The notes: generated by a model from the letters alone, not told the origin. A stretch of 7,412 nucleotides of DNA from Microbacterium sp. (GCA_003476465.1 DMUE01000236.1:9664-17075); one strand, 5' to 3'. Positions 1-7,074 are shown, numbered from the stretch's first letter. Translations and numbers: made by a program.

Positions 1-226
1 TGCCCGCATTCTGTGGGGCAGAGTCATCGACCGCCGCGCTCGCTGCATCCCCCGCCGGGGTCGCTTCACTGAGCGAGGGAGCGCGTTCGGTTTCGGAAGA
101 GACACCTTCGTCGACGGACGGCGAGCCTTCACTCGGTGTGTCGGCCCCCGTGGGCGTCAGCGGCGTATCGGCCGGTGACGCTTCCTGAAGGTCGGTGTGG
201 TCGTTGTCATTGTTGTCATCAGCCAT
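1..226 (-). CDS. rne: N-terminal fragment of a probable ribonuclease E/G family protein (partial)
   Basis: Reading leftward from ATG at 226-224, the frame stays open for 75 codons and runs off the window edge. A GGGAG-type ribosome-binding site lies about 10 bases upstream. The visible residues begin MADDNNDNDHTDLQEA and are rich in Asp, Glu, Ser, Thr, Pro and Ala: 17 acidic residues, one Arg and no Lys. This looks like a disordered acidic extension, with no catalytic domain in view. Actinobacterial RNase E/G proteins often carry such extensions before the S1 and catalytic domains, and in Microbacteriaceae I recall this gene lying divergent to a VKOR gene near ndk-folC-ileS. RNase E/G cleaves single-stranded RNA in mRNA decay and rRNA maturation. 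The reading frame is well supported; the product name rests on synteny and composition only. Any other protein with an acidic disordered N-terminus would also fit. Confidence 0.55.
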   Translation of the reverse strand, partial: MADDNNDNDHTDLQEASPADTPLTPTGADTPSEGSPSVDEGVSSETERAPSLSEATPAGDAASAAVDDSAPQNAG

Positions 227-278
227 CGCTGGCGCACTCCCTGGCGGGCGACATCCGCGCGTCACCCGGCGAACTCTC

Positions 279-292
279 GTGCGGCGCCGCAC
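279..292. repeat. Perfect 14-base palindrome in the rne-like leader
   Basis: The sequence GTGCGGCGCCGCAC equals its own reverse complement. It overlaps a second inverted repeat at 289-301 (GCACC, loop TGC, GGTGC), so the two could form alternative structures in RNA, or the palindrome could be a dimeric protein-binding site. At this GC content such palindromes also arise by chance. Confidence 0.5.
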
Positions 293-347
293 CTGCGGTG
301 CCACGAACTCACTCGGTCTGCAGCAGGCCCATAGCTCGTGCTGCGAA

Positions 348-362
348 GGGCGATCATCGCCC
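348..362. repeat. Short hairpin, 6-bp stem and 3-base loop
   Basis: GGGCGA, loop TCA, TCGCCC reads the same in stem sequence on both strands. It is followed directly by a CGAAG-T-CTTCG inverted repeat (362-372) and preceded by another CGAAG copy (344-348), so a longer alternative stem is possible. No U-run follows on either strand, so it is not a typical intrinsic terminator. Confidence 0.5.
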
Positions 363-414
363 GAAGTCTTCGTCGATGCCATGCCCGGCGCGGCCGGTGA
401 GGCATCCACGCATC

Positions 415-423
415 ATTATCGCA
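415..423 (-). promoter_or_regulatory. Candidate extended -10 promoter for the leftward rne-like gene
   Basis: On the minus strand, positions 423-415 read TGCGATAAT, a TG-N extended -10 box with a hexamer close to TATAAT. No good -35 hexamer is seen 16-18 bases upstream, which is tolerable for an extended -10. The start would be near position 408, giving a leader of about 180 bases before the ATG at 226. This is predicted by eye only. Confidence 0.5.
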
Positions 424-540
424 CCATCCGGCACTCCGTGTGTGCGCCACCCCGCCGCCGAGTATCCGGCAACCGCCCGAAGCCTCACCCGGGCGCCGAC
501 GTCGGCCCGGCCGACCGCACGTCCGGAAGGCAGAATCCGA

Positions 541-549
541 TGCCATAAT
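541..549 (+). promoter_or_regulatory. Extended -10 promoter of the VKOR gene, leaderless start
   Basis: TGCCATAAT at 541-549 is a TG-N extended -10 box with a near-consensus hexamer (CATAAT at 544-549). Transcription would be expected to begin about 7 bases further on, at 556-557, which is the A of the ATG. No clear -35 hexamer is present. The arrangement points to a leaderless mRNA, common in actinobacteria. Confidence 0.6.
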
Positions 550-556
550 CCGAGGC

Positions 557-1162
557 ATGCCCACGTCCCCGCAGACACACACCCGTCCTGTCGCCCTCGC
601 CGTGTGGCTCATCGTCGCGGGGGTGATCGGCTGGTGGGCAGCGTTCCGACTCACGCTCGAGCGCATCCATCTGCTGGCCGACCCCGATGCCGCCCTGTCC
701 TGCGACTTCAGCATCCTCGTGCAGTGCCGAGCCAACCTCGAGTCCTGGCAGGGCATGGTCTTCGGCTTCCCCAACCCCCTGATCGGGCTCGGCGCCTGGG
801 TCGCCCCGATCGCCGTCGGTGTGGCGATCCTTGCCCGGGCCCGATTCGCACGCTGGTTCTGGTGGCTGTTCGAGGCCGGCATGATCTTCGCCATCGGCTT
901 CGTCATCTGGCTGATCACCCAGAGCATATTCGTGCTGGGCACGCTGTGCCCCTGGTGCATGGTGACCTGGGCCGTGACGATCCCGACGTTCTACGCCGTG
1001 ACCCTCCACCTCTTCCGGTCGCGGCTGGTACCCGCGCCATCCGGAGTCCGGCGCGCCGCCGACTCGCTGATGGGGTGGGTACCGGTGATGACGGTCGTGA
1101 GCTACGCGATCATCGCCGTGCTGGCGCAGCTGCGTCTGGATGCGCTCAACAACCTCTTCTGA
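557..1162 (+). CDS. Vitamin K epoxide reductase (VKOR) family membrane protein
   Basis: This is a 201-residue integral membrane protein with about five hydrophobic segments (roughly 11-30, 75-93, 101-125, 133-151 and 173-193). It shows the bacterial VKOR cysteine pattern: a loop pair C49 and C57, and the quinone-proximal active site CPWC at 131-134. Family members pass electrons from a periplasmic DsbA-like thioredoxin-fold partner to menaquinone, which keeps the disulfide-forming enzyme of exported proteins oxidised. No thioredoxin domain is fused here and no DsbA-like gene is next door, so the partner must lie elsewhere. The start at 557 (MPTSPQTH) was chosen because it lies just before the first membrane segment and exactly at the predicted transcription start. 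An upstream in-frame ATG at 440 would add 39 residues that do not resemble the family. The GAGG at 552-555 is too close to the ATG to act as a ribosome-binding site. Confidence 0.93.
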   Translation: MPTSPQTHTRPVALAVWLIVAGVIGWWAAFRLTLERIHLLADPDAALSCDFSILVQCRANLESWQGMVFGFPNPLIGLGAWVAPIAVGVAILARARFARWFWWLFEAGMIFAIGFVIWLITQSIFVLGTLCPWCMVTWAVTIPTFYAVTLHLFRSRLVPAPSGVRRAADSLMGWVPVMTVVSYAIIAVLAQLRLDALNNLF

Positions 1163-1209
1163 GCCAGGCGGGCCTCGTCTTGCTCGTGCTCGCGACCTCG
1201 GAGCCGGGC
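1163..1209. other. Short convergent intergenic gap without a clear terminator
   Basis: VKOR (rightward) and ndk (leftward) end tail to tail, 47 bases apart. The only inverted repeats are short, such as GAGC-CGG-GCTC at 1201-1211, which overlaps the ndk stop. No U-tract follows on either strand. Termination may be Rho-dependent or further downstream. Confidence 0.4.
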
Positions 1210-1626
1210 TCAGCCGAACCAGATGCGGAGTTCGCGCTCAGCCGACTCGGGGCTGTCCGAGCCGTGGACGAGGTTCTGCTGCGCGGCCAGGCCCCAGTCG
1301 CGCCCGTAGTCGCCGCGGATGGTGCCGGGCGCCGCACCGGTCGGGTCGGTCGTGCCCGCCAGCGCGCGGAAGCCCTCGATCACGCGGTTACCGGCGAGGC
1401 GGATGGCCACGGCCGGGCCCGACATCATGAACTCCAGCAGCGGCTCGTAGAACGGCTTTCCCTCGTGCTCGGCGTAGTGCTGCTCGAGCAGGTCACGGTC
1501 GGGCTCGACGAGCTTGATGTCCACGAGCGCGTACCCCTTGCGCTCGACGCGGGCCAGGATATCTCCGGTGAGACCACGGGCGACACCGTCGGGCTTGATG
1601 AGGACGAGCGTCTCTTCGGTGGTCAT
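1210..1626 (-). CDS. ndk: Nucleoside diphosphate kinase
   Basis: This 138-residue protein is the normal length for bacterial Ndk. It moves the terminal phosphate of ATP to other (d)NDPs through a phosphohistidine, balancing NTP and dNTP pools in the cytoplasm. The N-terminal motif LIKPDGV (residues 9-15) holds the conserved phosphate-contacting Lys11. The catalytic signature NLVHGSDS lies at 118-125, with His121 as the phosphorylated residue. The ATG at 1626 is preceded by AAGGAG with a 7-base spacer and fits the family start (MTTEETLVLIKPD). The frame continues further upstream but overlaps the preceding gene and lacks homologous sequence. It is the last gene of the ileS operon; its start overlaps the stop of the DUF4233 gene as ATGA, suggesting translational coupling, although the strong ribosome-binding site may also allow independent initiation. 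Confidence 0.97.
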   Translation of the reverse strand: MTTEETLVLIKPDGVARGLTGDILARVERKGYALVDIKLVEPDRDLLEQHYAEHEGKPFYEPLLEFMMSGPAVAIRLAGNRVIEGFRALAGTTDPTGAAPGTIRGDYGRDWGLAAQQNLVHGSDSPESAERELRIWFG

Positions 1627-2021
1627 GGTGCTTCTCCTTCCGGCGCCGCAGCGCGCGTTCGTGCTTCTATCCGTGGTCCTTGGATTGCGGCGTATGCCCA
1701 CATGCCTCCGAAGATCAGGGCGATCACCAGCATCGCGGGAACCAGGAACGCCGAAAGCGCCACGATGACCTGCAGCACCCAACCGGTGGCGATCCCCGCA
1801 GGCTTGTTCACGAAGCCGGCGGTGACGATCATCACGACCGCGACAGCCGAGCCGGCGACGACGCCCACCCAATCGGGCAGCGAGTCGGGCAGCACTTTGA
1901 GCCCGTAGACGGCGAGGCCGCCGAGGAAGACGACGATCGACTCGAAGCCCAAGACCACCGAGGCGAGCTGGGCCGTCAAGCTCCGCTTCTGCCGCGGGTT
2001 CCCCTCTCCCCGGGCGCTCAC
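1623..2021 (-). CDS. DUF4233 family small membrane protein
   Basis: This 132-residue hydrophobic protein has four likely membrane helices (about 17-40, 51-70, 77-93 and 94-114). A short basic N-terminus (RQKRS) suggests a cytoplasmic start, and the C-terminal tail is polar. Its length, the FESIVVFLGG-type first helix and its place between folC and ndk match the actinobacterial DUF4233 family, whose function is unknown. The start is taken as GTG at 2021-2019, which overlaps the folC stop (GTGA). Longer readings would enter folC and add an Arg-rich stretch that looks like a shadow frame. No strong ribosome-binding site precedes the GTG, so it probably depends on ribosomes finishing folC. Its stop overlaps ndk as ATGA. 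Constant linkage to folC and ndk could mean a link to folate or nucleotide metabolism, but that is inference. Confidence 0.85.
   Translation of the reverse strand: MSARGEGNPRQKRSLTAQLASVVLGFESIVVFLGGLAVYGLKVLPDSLPDWVGVVAGSAVAVVMIVTAGFVNKPAGIATGWVLQVIVALSAFLVPAMLVIALIFGGMWAYAAIQGPRIEARTRAAAPEGEAP
1634..1639 (-). promoter_or_regulatory. Ribosome-binding site of ndk
   Basis: AAGGAG on the minus strand with a 7-base spacer to the ATG at 1626. It lies inside the last codons of the DUF4233 gene and decides the ndk start against the longer open frame. Confidence 0.8.
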
Positions 2022-3385
2022 GAGGCTGCCCCGCTCTTCCAGCCCTCGGCGTCTGCGAGCGCCATGGCTTCGCCTGCGAGCACGACCGATCCCGCGATCA
2101 CGACCGCGCGGCGATCGGATGGCGCAGCCCACGCCCGCGCGGATTCTGCCGCTTCTTCGAGGTCACGGTGAACGCTTGCGTGTAAACCCGCCGCCTCGAC
2201 GAGTTCGGCGAGTGCATCGGGGTCGTTCGCGCGATCGGAGTCCGGTGCCGTGACGAACACCTCGGCTGCGACGGGCGCGAGCGCCGCGACGATGCCCGCG
2301 GCATCCTTGTCTCCCAGCACACCGAGCACCACACCCCACTCGTCGAAGTCGAAAAACGACCGCAGGGCCTCGGCCAGCGCGCGGACGCCATGCGGGTTGT
2401 GCGCCGAGTCCACGAGAACCGTCGGGTGCGTGCCCACGAGTTGCAGGCGCCCGGGCGAGGTGACGGTGCTGAGGCCGTCCGCCAACACGTCGCCGGCGAT
2501 CGCCTGCGTGGCACCGCCGATCAGCGACTCCACGGCCGCGATCGCGAGGGCGGCGTTCGCCGCCTGATGGGTACCGAAGAGCGGCAGGTACTCGTCGTCG
2601 TAGCGTCCGGCGAGACCCCGCACCGAGATGAGCTGCCCCCCGACCGCTAGTCGATCCGACTCGAGCGCGAACTCCTCGCCTTCGAAGGCGATGGTGGCGC
2701 CGCGCTCCGCGGCCGCGGAGCGAAGCACAGCAGCGGCATCGACGGCCTGACGGGCCGATACGACAGCAGCGCCGTCCTTGATGATCCCGGACTTGACCCG
2801 GGCGATCTTCGCAATCGTGTCACCGAGCCTGTCGGCGTGGTCGAGGTCGATCGGTGCGAACACCGCGACGTCTCCATCCGCGGTGTTCGTGGAGTCCCAG
2901 GATCCGCCCATGCCGACTTCCAGCACCACCACGTCGACGGGGGAGTCCGAGAATGCCAGAAACGCAAGGGCCGTGAGCAGTTCGAAGAACGTCAGCTCGT
3001 CCTCGCCCGCCTCGGCGAGCTCCGCATCGACGAGCGCGACGAAGGGCTGAATCTCGTCCCAGGCATCCGCGACGGCGGCGTCGAGCACCGGTTCGCCGTC
3101 GATCATGATCCGTTCAGTGAAGCGCTCGAGGTGCGGGCTGGTGAACAACCCCGTGCGCAGGCCATGGGCCCGCAGCAGACTCTCGATGATGCGGCTCGTG
3201 CTCGTCTTGCCGTTCGTCCCCGTGACGTGCACAACGCGGTACGTCCGCTGCGGATCTCCGAGGTAGTCGAGCAGGCGCGCGGTGCGCTCCTTGCGGGGCT
3301 GCACCCACCGCTCCCCCGCGCGGGCGAGCAGCGCGGCGTAGACGGCGTCGGCCCGGAGGGTGTCCTCCGGTGTGGTGTCGCTCAT
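2018..3385 (-). CDS. folC: Bifunctional dihydrofolate synthase / folylpolyglutamate synthase
   Basis: This 455-residue Mur-ligase-family enzyme has the usual FolC length. It adds glutamate to dihydropteroate and to reduced folates with ATP, making and retaining folate cofactors in the cytoplasm. Motifs in order: P-loop VTGTNGKTS (54-62), SPHLERF (83-89), EVGMGG followed by WDSTN (156-167), [27 protein letters not shown] segment (181-203) where K198 aligns with the carbamylated lysine of the family, HQAANAALA (273-281), and DSAHNPHG (326-333) starting the C-terminal glutamate-binding domain. The WDSTN form in place of LDATN is what I recall for actinobacterial FolC proteins. The ATG at 3385 has GGAGGG six bases upstream and overlaps the ileS stop as ATGA. 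The gene ends in a GTGA overlap with the DUF4233 gene. All key motifs are intact. Confidence 0.96.
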   Translation of the reverse strand: MSDTTPEDTLRADAVYAALLARAGERWVQPRKERTARLLDYLGDPQRTYRVVHVTGTNGKTSTSRIIESLLRAHGLRTGLFTSPHLERFTERIMIDGEPVLDAAVADAWDEIQPFVALVDAELAEAGEDELTFFELLTALAFLAFSDSPVDVVVLEVGMGGSWDSTNTADGDVAVFAPIDLDHADRLGDTIAKIARVKSGIIKDGAAVVSARQAVDAAAVLRSAAAERGATIAFEGEEFALESDRLAVGGQLISVRGLAGRYDDEYLPLFGTHQAANAALAIAAVESLIGGATQAIAGDVLADGLSTVTSPGRLQLVGTHPTVLVDSAHNPHGVRALAEALRSFFDFDEWGVVLGVLGDKDAAGIVAALAPVAAEVFVTAPDSDRANDPDALAELVEAAGLHASVHRDLEEAAESARAWAAPSDRRAVVIAGSVVLAGEAMALADAEGWKSGAAS

Positions 3386-6300
3386 GTGCGTCCCTCCGCT
3401 CGTGTCACAGCAACGGTGAATGCTCCCGCATTCGCGAAAACGCCGGCGGCGAAGGATGCCGTGTGCCCGGCCTTGGCCTTGTCGCCCGCGAAACCACGTG
3501 ATGAACCGCGCAGCGTGTCGCTCTTGGTGCCCAGGAGGTATTCCACCGCGAGTGTCTCACGCGCGACATCCGCCGCCTCGAACCCGACCGACACCGCCTG
3601 GGCGTCCGCGTCATCCTCGAAGGTGACGACGAGGTGGATCCGGTCACTGACGTCGAAACCCGCGGCTTTGCGGGTGTCTTGCACGGCGCGGATGACGTCC
3701 CGCGCCAGGCCCTCCGCCTCCAGATCTGGCGTCGCCCTGGTGTCGAGCAGCACGAATCCGCCCCCGGGCAACAGCGCAAGCGCCTCCCCCTCGGGTCGGC
3801 CGGCCGTTTCGAGCTCGAGCTCGTACTCCCCCGGTTCGAGCGCGATGCCCCCCGCGACGACGGCGCCGTCGATTTCCGCCCAGTCGCCCGAACGAGCGGC
3901 CTGGATGGCTCGCTGCACGTCCTTGCCGATGCGTGGGCCGGCCGCGCGGGCGTTGACCGTGAGGCGGTGGGTGATGCCGTAATCCGCCGCCGTGTCCGCC
4001 TCGAGCTCGATCAGCTCGAGGGACTTGACGTTGAGCTCGTCACGCAGGATCTCGTCGAATCGGCCGAGCGCCCAGGCATCCGTCATCACGACCGTCAGCC
4101 GAGCAAGGGGCAGGCGAACACGCTTGCCCTCGCGCTTGCGCAGGGCATTGGCGACGCTCGAGACCTCGCGCACCGCGTCCATTGCCGAACGGATGTCGGG
4201 GGCCGTGAGGAACACCTCGGCATCAGGCCAGTCCTGGAGGTGGACGCTCCGCCCACCCGTCAGGCCCTGCCATACGCGCTCGCTGACGAGCGGGATGAGC
4301 GGGGCTGCGACGCGCGTGAGCGTCTCGAGCACGGTGTAGAGCGTGTCGAACGCCTCGGTCGTCTTCGGATCGTGCGGGTCGACGCCCATCCAGAACCGGT
4401 CGCGCGATCGGCGGATGTACCAGTTCGTCAGCACCTCGGCGAAGTCGCGCAGGCGCGCCGCCGCGGTGGTGGAGTCGAGCCCGTCGAGATCGGCCGCGAC
4501 GCCACGCACGAGCTCGCCGAGCAGCGCCAGGATGTACCGGTCGAGCACATCGGCCGAGTCGGTGCGCCAGGATGCCGTGTAGCCCTCGGCACCCGGATCT
4601 TCACCAGCGGAAGCTGCATCGGAACCCCCAGCGAAAGCGGCATTCGCATACGTGCAGAAGAAGTACCACGAGCTCCACAGCGGCAGCAGGAACTCCCGCA
4701 CACCCGAACGGATGCCCTCCTCGGTCACGATGAGATTGCCGCCGCGCAGCACCGAGCTCGACATCAGGAACCAGCGCATGGCGTCGGATCCGTCGCGGTC
4801 GAACACTTCCGAGACATCCGGATAGTTGCGCAGCGACTTCGACATCTTCTGCCCGTCGCTGCCGAGCACGATGCCGTGCGCCGAGACGGCCTTGAACGCC
4901 GGCCGGTCGAACAGCGCGCCCGACAGGACGTGCATGACGTAGAACCAGCCGCGGGTCTGCCCGATGTACTCGACGATGAAGTCGGCGGGTGCGTGCGTGT
5001 CGAACCAGTCGCGGTTCTCGAACGGGTAATGCACCTGCGCGAACGGCATGGAGCCCGAATCGAACCAGACGTCGAGGACGTCCTCGATACGGCGCATCGT
5101 GCTCTGGCCGGACGGGTCGTCGGGGTTCGGGCGTGTGAGCTCGTCGACGTACGGACGGTGCAGGTCGACCTCGCCCGACTCGTTCCGCGGCAGGCGGCCG
5201 AAGTCGCGTTCGATCTCTTCGAGCGACCCGTACGCGTCGACGCGCGGGTGCTCGGGGTCATCGCTCTTCCAGACCGGGATAGGTGAGCCCCAATACCGGT
5301 TGCGGCTGATCGACCAGTCCCGTGCGCCCTCGACCCACTTGCCGAACTGTCCGTGCTGGACGTTCTCCGGCACCCAGGTGATGTTCTCGTTCAGCTCGAC
5401 CAGGCGGTTGCGGAAGCCGGTCACCCGCACGAACCAGCTCGACACCGCCTTGTAGATCAGAGGGTTCCGGCAGCGCCAGCAGTGCGGGTACGAGTGCTCG
5501 TAGCTCGCCTCGCGCAGGAGCCGCCCGGCCTGGCGCAACAGGCGGATGAGGGGCGTGTTGGCGTCCATCCAGAGCTCGCCCGCGACATCCGTCACGGCGG
5601 GGAGGAAACGTCCGCCTTCGTCGAGACTCAGGATCGTCGGGATGCCCGCCGCCTCGCTCACCCGCTGGTCATCCTCACCATAGGCCGGGGCCTGGTGCAC
5701 GATGCCCGTGCCGTCGGTCGTCGTGACGTAGTCGTCGACGACGATCCGCCACGCGTTTTCGGTGCCCCAGATCTCGGTGTCGGCGTAATAGTCGAACAAG
5801 CGGTCGTACGAGACCTCGGCGAGCTCGGCGCCCGTGACCTCGCGCTCGACGGCGTCGGCCGCCTCCGCTGCGCTCTCGTAGCCGAGATCCTTCGCGTAAC
5901 CGGCGAGCAGGTCACCGGCGATCAGGTACCGGTGCGCGGATGCCTCGACCGGGTCATCCGATGTGCCCTCCGGCGTGCGGTGCACGTCGGCCGCTCCCGC
6001 AGGGCCCGCGGGAAGCACGACGTATCGGATGTCCGGGCCCACGGCGAGCGCCATGTTGGTGGGCAGCGTCCACGGGGTCGTCGTCCACGCGAGCGCGCGC
6101 ACACCGGTCAGGCCGAGCGCCTCGGCCTTCAGCCCGACGAGCGGGAACGTGACGGTGACGGACGGGTCCTGACGCATCCGGTACACGTCGTCGTCCATGC
6201 GCAGCTCGTGGGTCGACAGCGGGGTCTCGTCGCGCCAGCAGTACGGCAGCACGCGGTACCCCTCGTAGGCCAGGCCCTTGTCGTACAGGGTCTTGAACGC

Positions 6301-6849
6301 CCAGAGGACGCTCTCCATGTAGGACGTGTCCAGCGTCTTGTAGCCGTTGTCGAAGTCGACCCACCGCGCTTGGCGCGTGACGTAATCCTGCCACTCGCGG
6401 GTGTAGGCCAGCACCGACTCGCGAGCCTTGGCGTTGAAGGTGTCGATGCCCATGGCTTCGATCTGGGCCTTCTCGGTGATGCCGAGCTGCTTCATCGCCT
6501 CGAGCTCAGCGGGCAGGCCATGGGTGTCCCAGCCGAACACGCGGTCGACCTTCTTGCCGCGCATGGTCTGGAACCGCGGGAAGAGGTCCTTCGCGTAGCC
6601 GGTCAGCAGGTGGCCGTAGTGCGGCAGCCCGTTCGCGAACGGCGGGCCGTCGTAGAAAACCCACTCGTCGCTGCCGTCCCGCTGCGCGATGCTGGTTCGA
6701 AACGTGTCGTCGTCGCGCCAGAAGTCGAGGACTTCGCGCTCGATCACCGGAAAGCGGGGGCTCGGGGGGACGGATTCGGCGGCCGGCCCGAACGCGGAAC
6801 CATCGGCTGGGCCGCTCGAAGGCCGGGCGTTGTTGCGGGGATAGGTCAT
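3382..6849 (-). CDS. ileS: Isoleucyl-tRNA synthetase, type 2 (eukaryote-like, IleRS2)
   Basis: This 1155-residue class I synthetase charges tRNA-Ile. The HIGH-type motif appears as GLPHYGHL (74-81; HYGH at 77-80) and the KMSKS loop at 668-672. The CP1 editing domain carries the [11 protein letters not shown] motif (255-265) and [15 protein letters not shown] (380-394), which removes misformed Val-tRNA-Ile. HCWRC (456-460) and DVWFDSGS (593-600) lead back into the catalytic fold; the anticodon-binding helical domain (about 765-880) and a long C-terminal domain follow. The LPHYGHL form and long C-terminus mark the IleRS2 branch, known for low mupirocin sensitivity. Two poorly conserved acidic or Ala/Ser-rich segments (about 283-307 in the editing domain and 741-765) look like flexible insertions. 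The start at 6849 gives a short Pro/Ser-rich lead into the conserved [14 protein letters not shown]. Translation is probably controlled by the T-box immediately upstream; the only nearby Shine-Dalgarno-like bases (GAGA, 6857-6854) are weak. Confidence 0.97.
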   Translation of the reverse strand: MTYPRNNARPSSGPADGSAFGPAAESVPPSPRFPVIEREVLDFWRDDDTFRTSIAQRDGSDEWVFYDGPPFANGLPHYGHLLTGYAKDLFPRFQTMRGKKVDRVFGWDTHGLPAELEAMKQLGITEKAQIEAMGIDTFNAKARESVLAYTREWQDYVTRQARWVDFDNGYKTLDTSYMESVLWAFKTLYDKGLAYEGYRVLPYCWRDETPLSTHELRMDDDVYRMRQDPSVTVTFPLVGLKAEALGLTGVRALAWTTTPWTLPTNMALAVGPDIRYVVLPAGPAGAADVHRTPEGTSDDPVEASAHRYLIAGDLLAGYAKDLGYESAAEAADAVEREVTGAELAEVSYDRLFDYYADTEIWGTENAWRIVVDDYVTTTDGTGIVHQAPAYGEDDQRVSEAAGIPTILSLDEGGRFLPAVTDVAGELWMDANTPLIRLLRQAGRLLREASYEHSYPHCWRCRNPLIYKAVSSWFVRVTGFRNRLVELNENITWVPENVQHGQFGKWVEGARDWSISRNRYWGSPIPVWKSDDPEHPRVDAYGSLEEIERDFGRLPRNESGEVDLHRPYVDELTRPNPDDPSGQSTMRRIEDVLDVWFDSGSMPFAQVHYPFENRDWFDTHAPADFIVEYIGQTRGWFYVMHVLSGALFDRPAFKAVSAHGIVLGSDGQKMSKSLRNYPDVSEVFDRDGSDAMRWFLMSSSVLRGGNLIVTEEGIRSGVREFLLPLWSSWYFFCTYANAAFAGGSDAASAGEDPGAEGYTASWRTDSADVLDRYILALLGELVRGVAADLDGLDSTTAAARLRDFAEVLTNWYIRRSRDRFWMGVDPHDPKTTEAFDTLYTVLETLTRVAAPLIPLVSERVWQGLTGGRSVHLQDWPDAEVFLTAPDIRSAMDAVREVSSVANALRKREGKRVRLPLARLTVVMTDAWALGRFDEILRDELNVKSLELIELEADTAADYGITHRLTVNARAAGPRIGKDVQRAIQAARSGDWAEIDGAVVAGGIALEPGEYELELETAGRPEGEALALLPGGGFVLLDTRATPDLEAEGLARDVIRAVQDTRKAAGFDVSDRIHLVVTFEDDADAQAVSVGFEAADVARETLAVEYLLGTKSDTLRGSSRGFAGDKAKAGHTASFAAGVFANAGAFTVAVTRAEGRT
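3392..3397 (-). promoter_or_regulatory. Ribosome-binding site of folC
   Basis: GGAGGG on the minus strand, six bases before the ATG at 3385 and inside the 3' end of ileS. Being strong, it may let folC be translated partly independently of ileS. Confidence 0.75.
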
Positions 6850-6946
6850 GGCATCTCGCAGGTGCTGTCGTGTGCTTCCTGCCGGGACGACTCGCCGGAT
6901 ACGATCCTCTCGGGAATCGTGGCCGTTCGAGCCGCGGTACCACCCT
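6844..6946 (-). other. Mutually exclusive antisequestrator and candidate sequestrator helices
   Basis: T-box strand GCGGCTCG (6935-6928) can pair over all 8 bases, with two G-U pairs, to CGAGTCGT (6894-6887), while GGG (6945-6943) pairs with CCC (6886-6884); this leaves the UGGUACC bulge and is the classic tRNA-stabilised form. The same strand can instead pair at 7 of 8 positions with CGAGATGC (6858-6851), which contains the weak Shine-Dalgarno GAGA and abuts the ATG. GGU (6941-6939) could extend this by pairing with ACC (6846-6844), just inside the coding region. A hairpin GCAGG/CCTGC (6882-6878 with 6862-6858) lies between. Pairing was worked out by eye; no energies were computed. Confidence 0.6.
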
Positions 6947-7072
6947 GCTTGCCGCTATGCGCAGCCCCTTTCACAGCGGCTGTGACGGGCCTGCCCCGCT
7001 CGGTTCTACTGAGGACCTGGGTCCCGTTCTTCCGAGAGCTCCCCGGTGATGGCCGGATCGATGCTCGTGCGT
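6850..7072 (-). promoter_or_regulatory. T-box riboswitch (tRNA-Ile sensing) leader of ileS
   Basis: The minus strand carries a full T-box consensus, AGGGTGGTACCGCGG, at 6946-6932. Its UGGU bulge (6942-6939) is complementary to the ACCA end of tRNA-Ile, which has discriminator base A. Upstream is a small hairpin with CCGG/CCGG stem arms (7056-7053 and 7046-7043 region) whose loop CCATCA presents AUC, an isoleucine codon, at 7050-7048. GAGC/GCTC arms (7066-7063 and 7039-7036 region) close it. Next come AGTA and GAA elements (7010-7004) like those of the stem II S-turn, then a stem III candidate (CCGCTGTG 6979-6972 with CATAGCGG 6959-6952). The specifier in an apical loop of a very short stem I is the known actinobacterial 'ultrashort' ileS class, which acts on translation. 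No terminator hairpin with U-run precedes ileS, in keeping with that. Confidence 0.93.
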
Positions 7073-7074
7073 CC

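Larger units (their letters stand above)
227..408 (-). other. Long structured 5' leader of the rne-like gene, no ORF assigned
   Basis: This is most of the 330-base gene-free stretch between the divergent starts at 226 and 557. If the promoter at 415-423 is right, it is transcribed as a leader of about 180 bases. It contains a perfect 14-base palindrome (279-292), an overlapping short hairpin (289-301) and a hairpin with a 6-bp GC-rich stem (348-362) flanked by CGAAG/CTTCG repeats. RNase E is known in other bacteria to control its own mRNA through a structured leader; whether that happens here is inference. No tRNA-like or riboswitch consensus was recognised. Confidence 0.35.

Noticed and set aside
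440..556. Upstream in-frame ATG (440) as the VKOR start
   Set aside because: It would add 39 residues rich in Pro and Arg upstream of the normal VKOR N-terminus, and the -10 box at 541-549 would then lie inside the coding region.
262..960. Open frame of 232 codons on the minus strand covering the rne leader and the VKOR gene
   Set aside because: It is antisense to VKOR in its first half, has low-complexity Arg/Ala/Ser content, no plausible ribosome-binding site and no recognised domain.
1201..1211. GAGC-CGG-GCTC inverted repeat as an intrinsic terminator
   Set aside because: The stem is only four base pairs, overlaps the ndk stop codon and has no U-run on either strand.
136..1908. Open frame of 590 codons on the plus strand crossing the VKOR, ndk and DUF4233 genes
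   Set aside because: It overlaps the verified VKOR frame and runs antisense to ndk and the DUF4233 gene. It is Arg/Pro/His-rich with no recognisable domain, as expected for a shadow frame in high-GC DNA.
2837..3982. Open frame of 381 codons antisense to folC and the 3' end of ileS
   Set aside because: It spans the folC/ileS junction on the opposite strand, changes composition midway and has no ribosome-binding site or recognised family.
3634..5286. Open frame of 550 codons antisense to ileS
   Set aside because: It lies wholly opposite conserved IleRS sequence, has Arg/Asp/Val-rich composition and no motif; codon-position GC bias of ileS explains the lack of stops.
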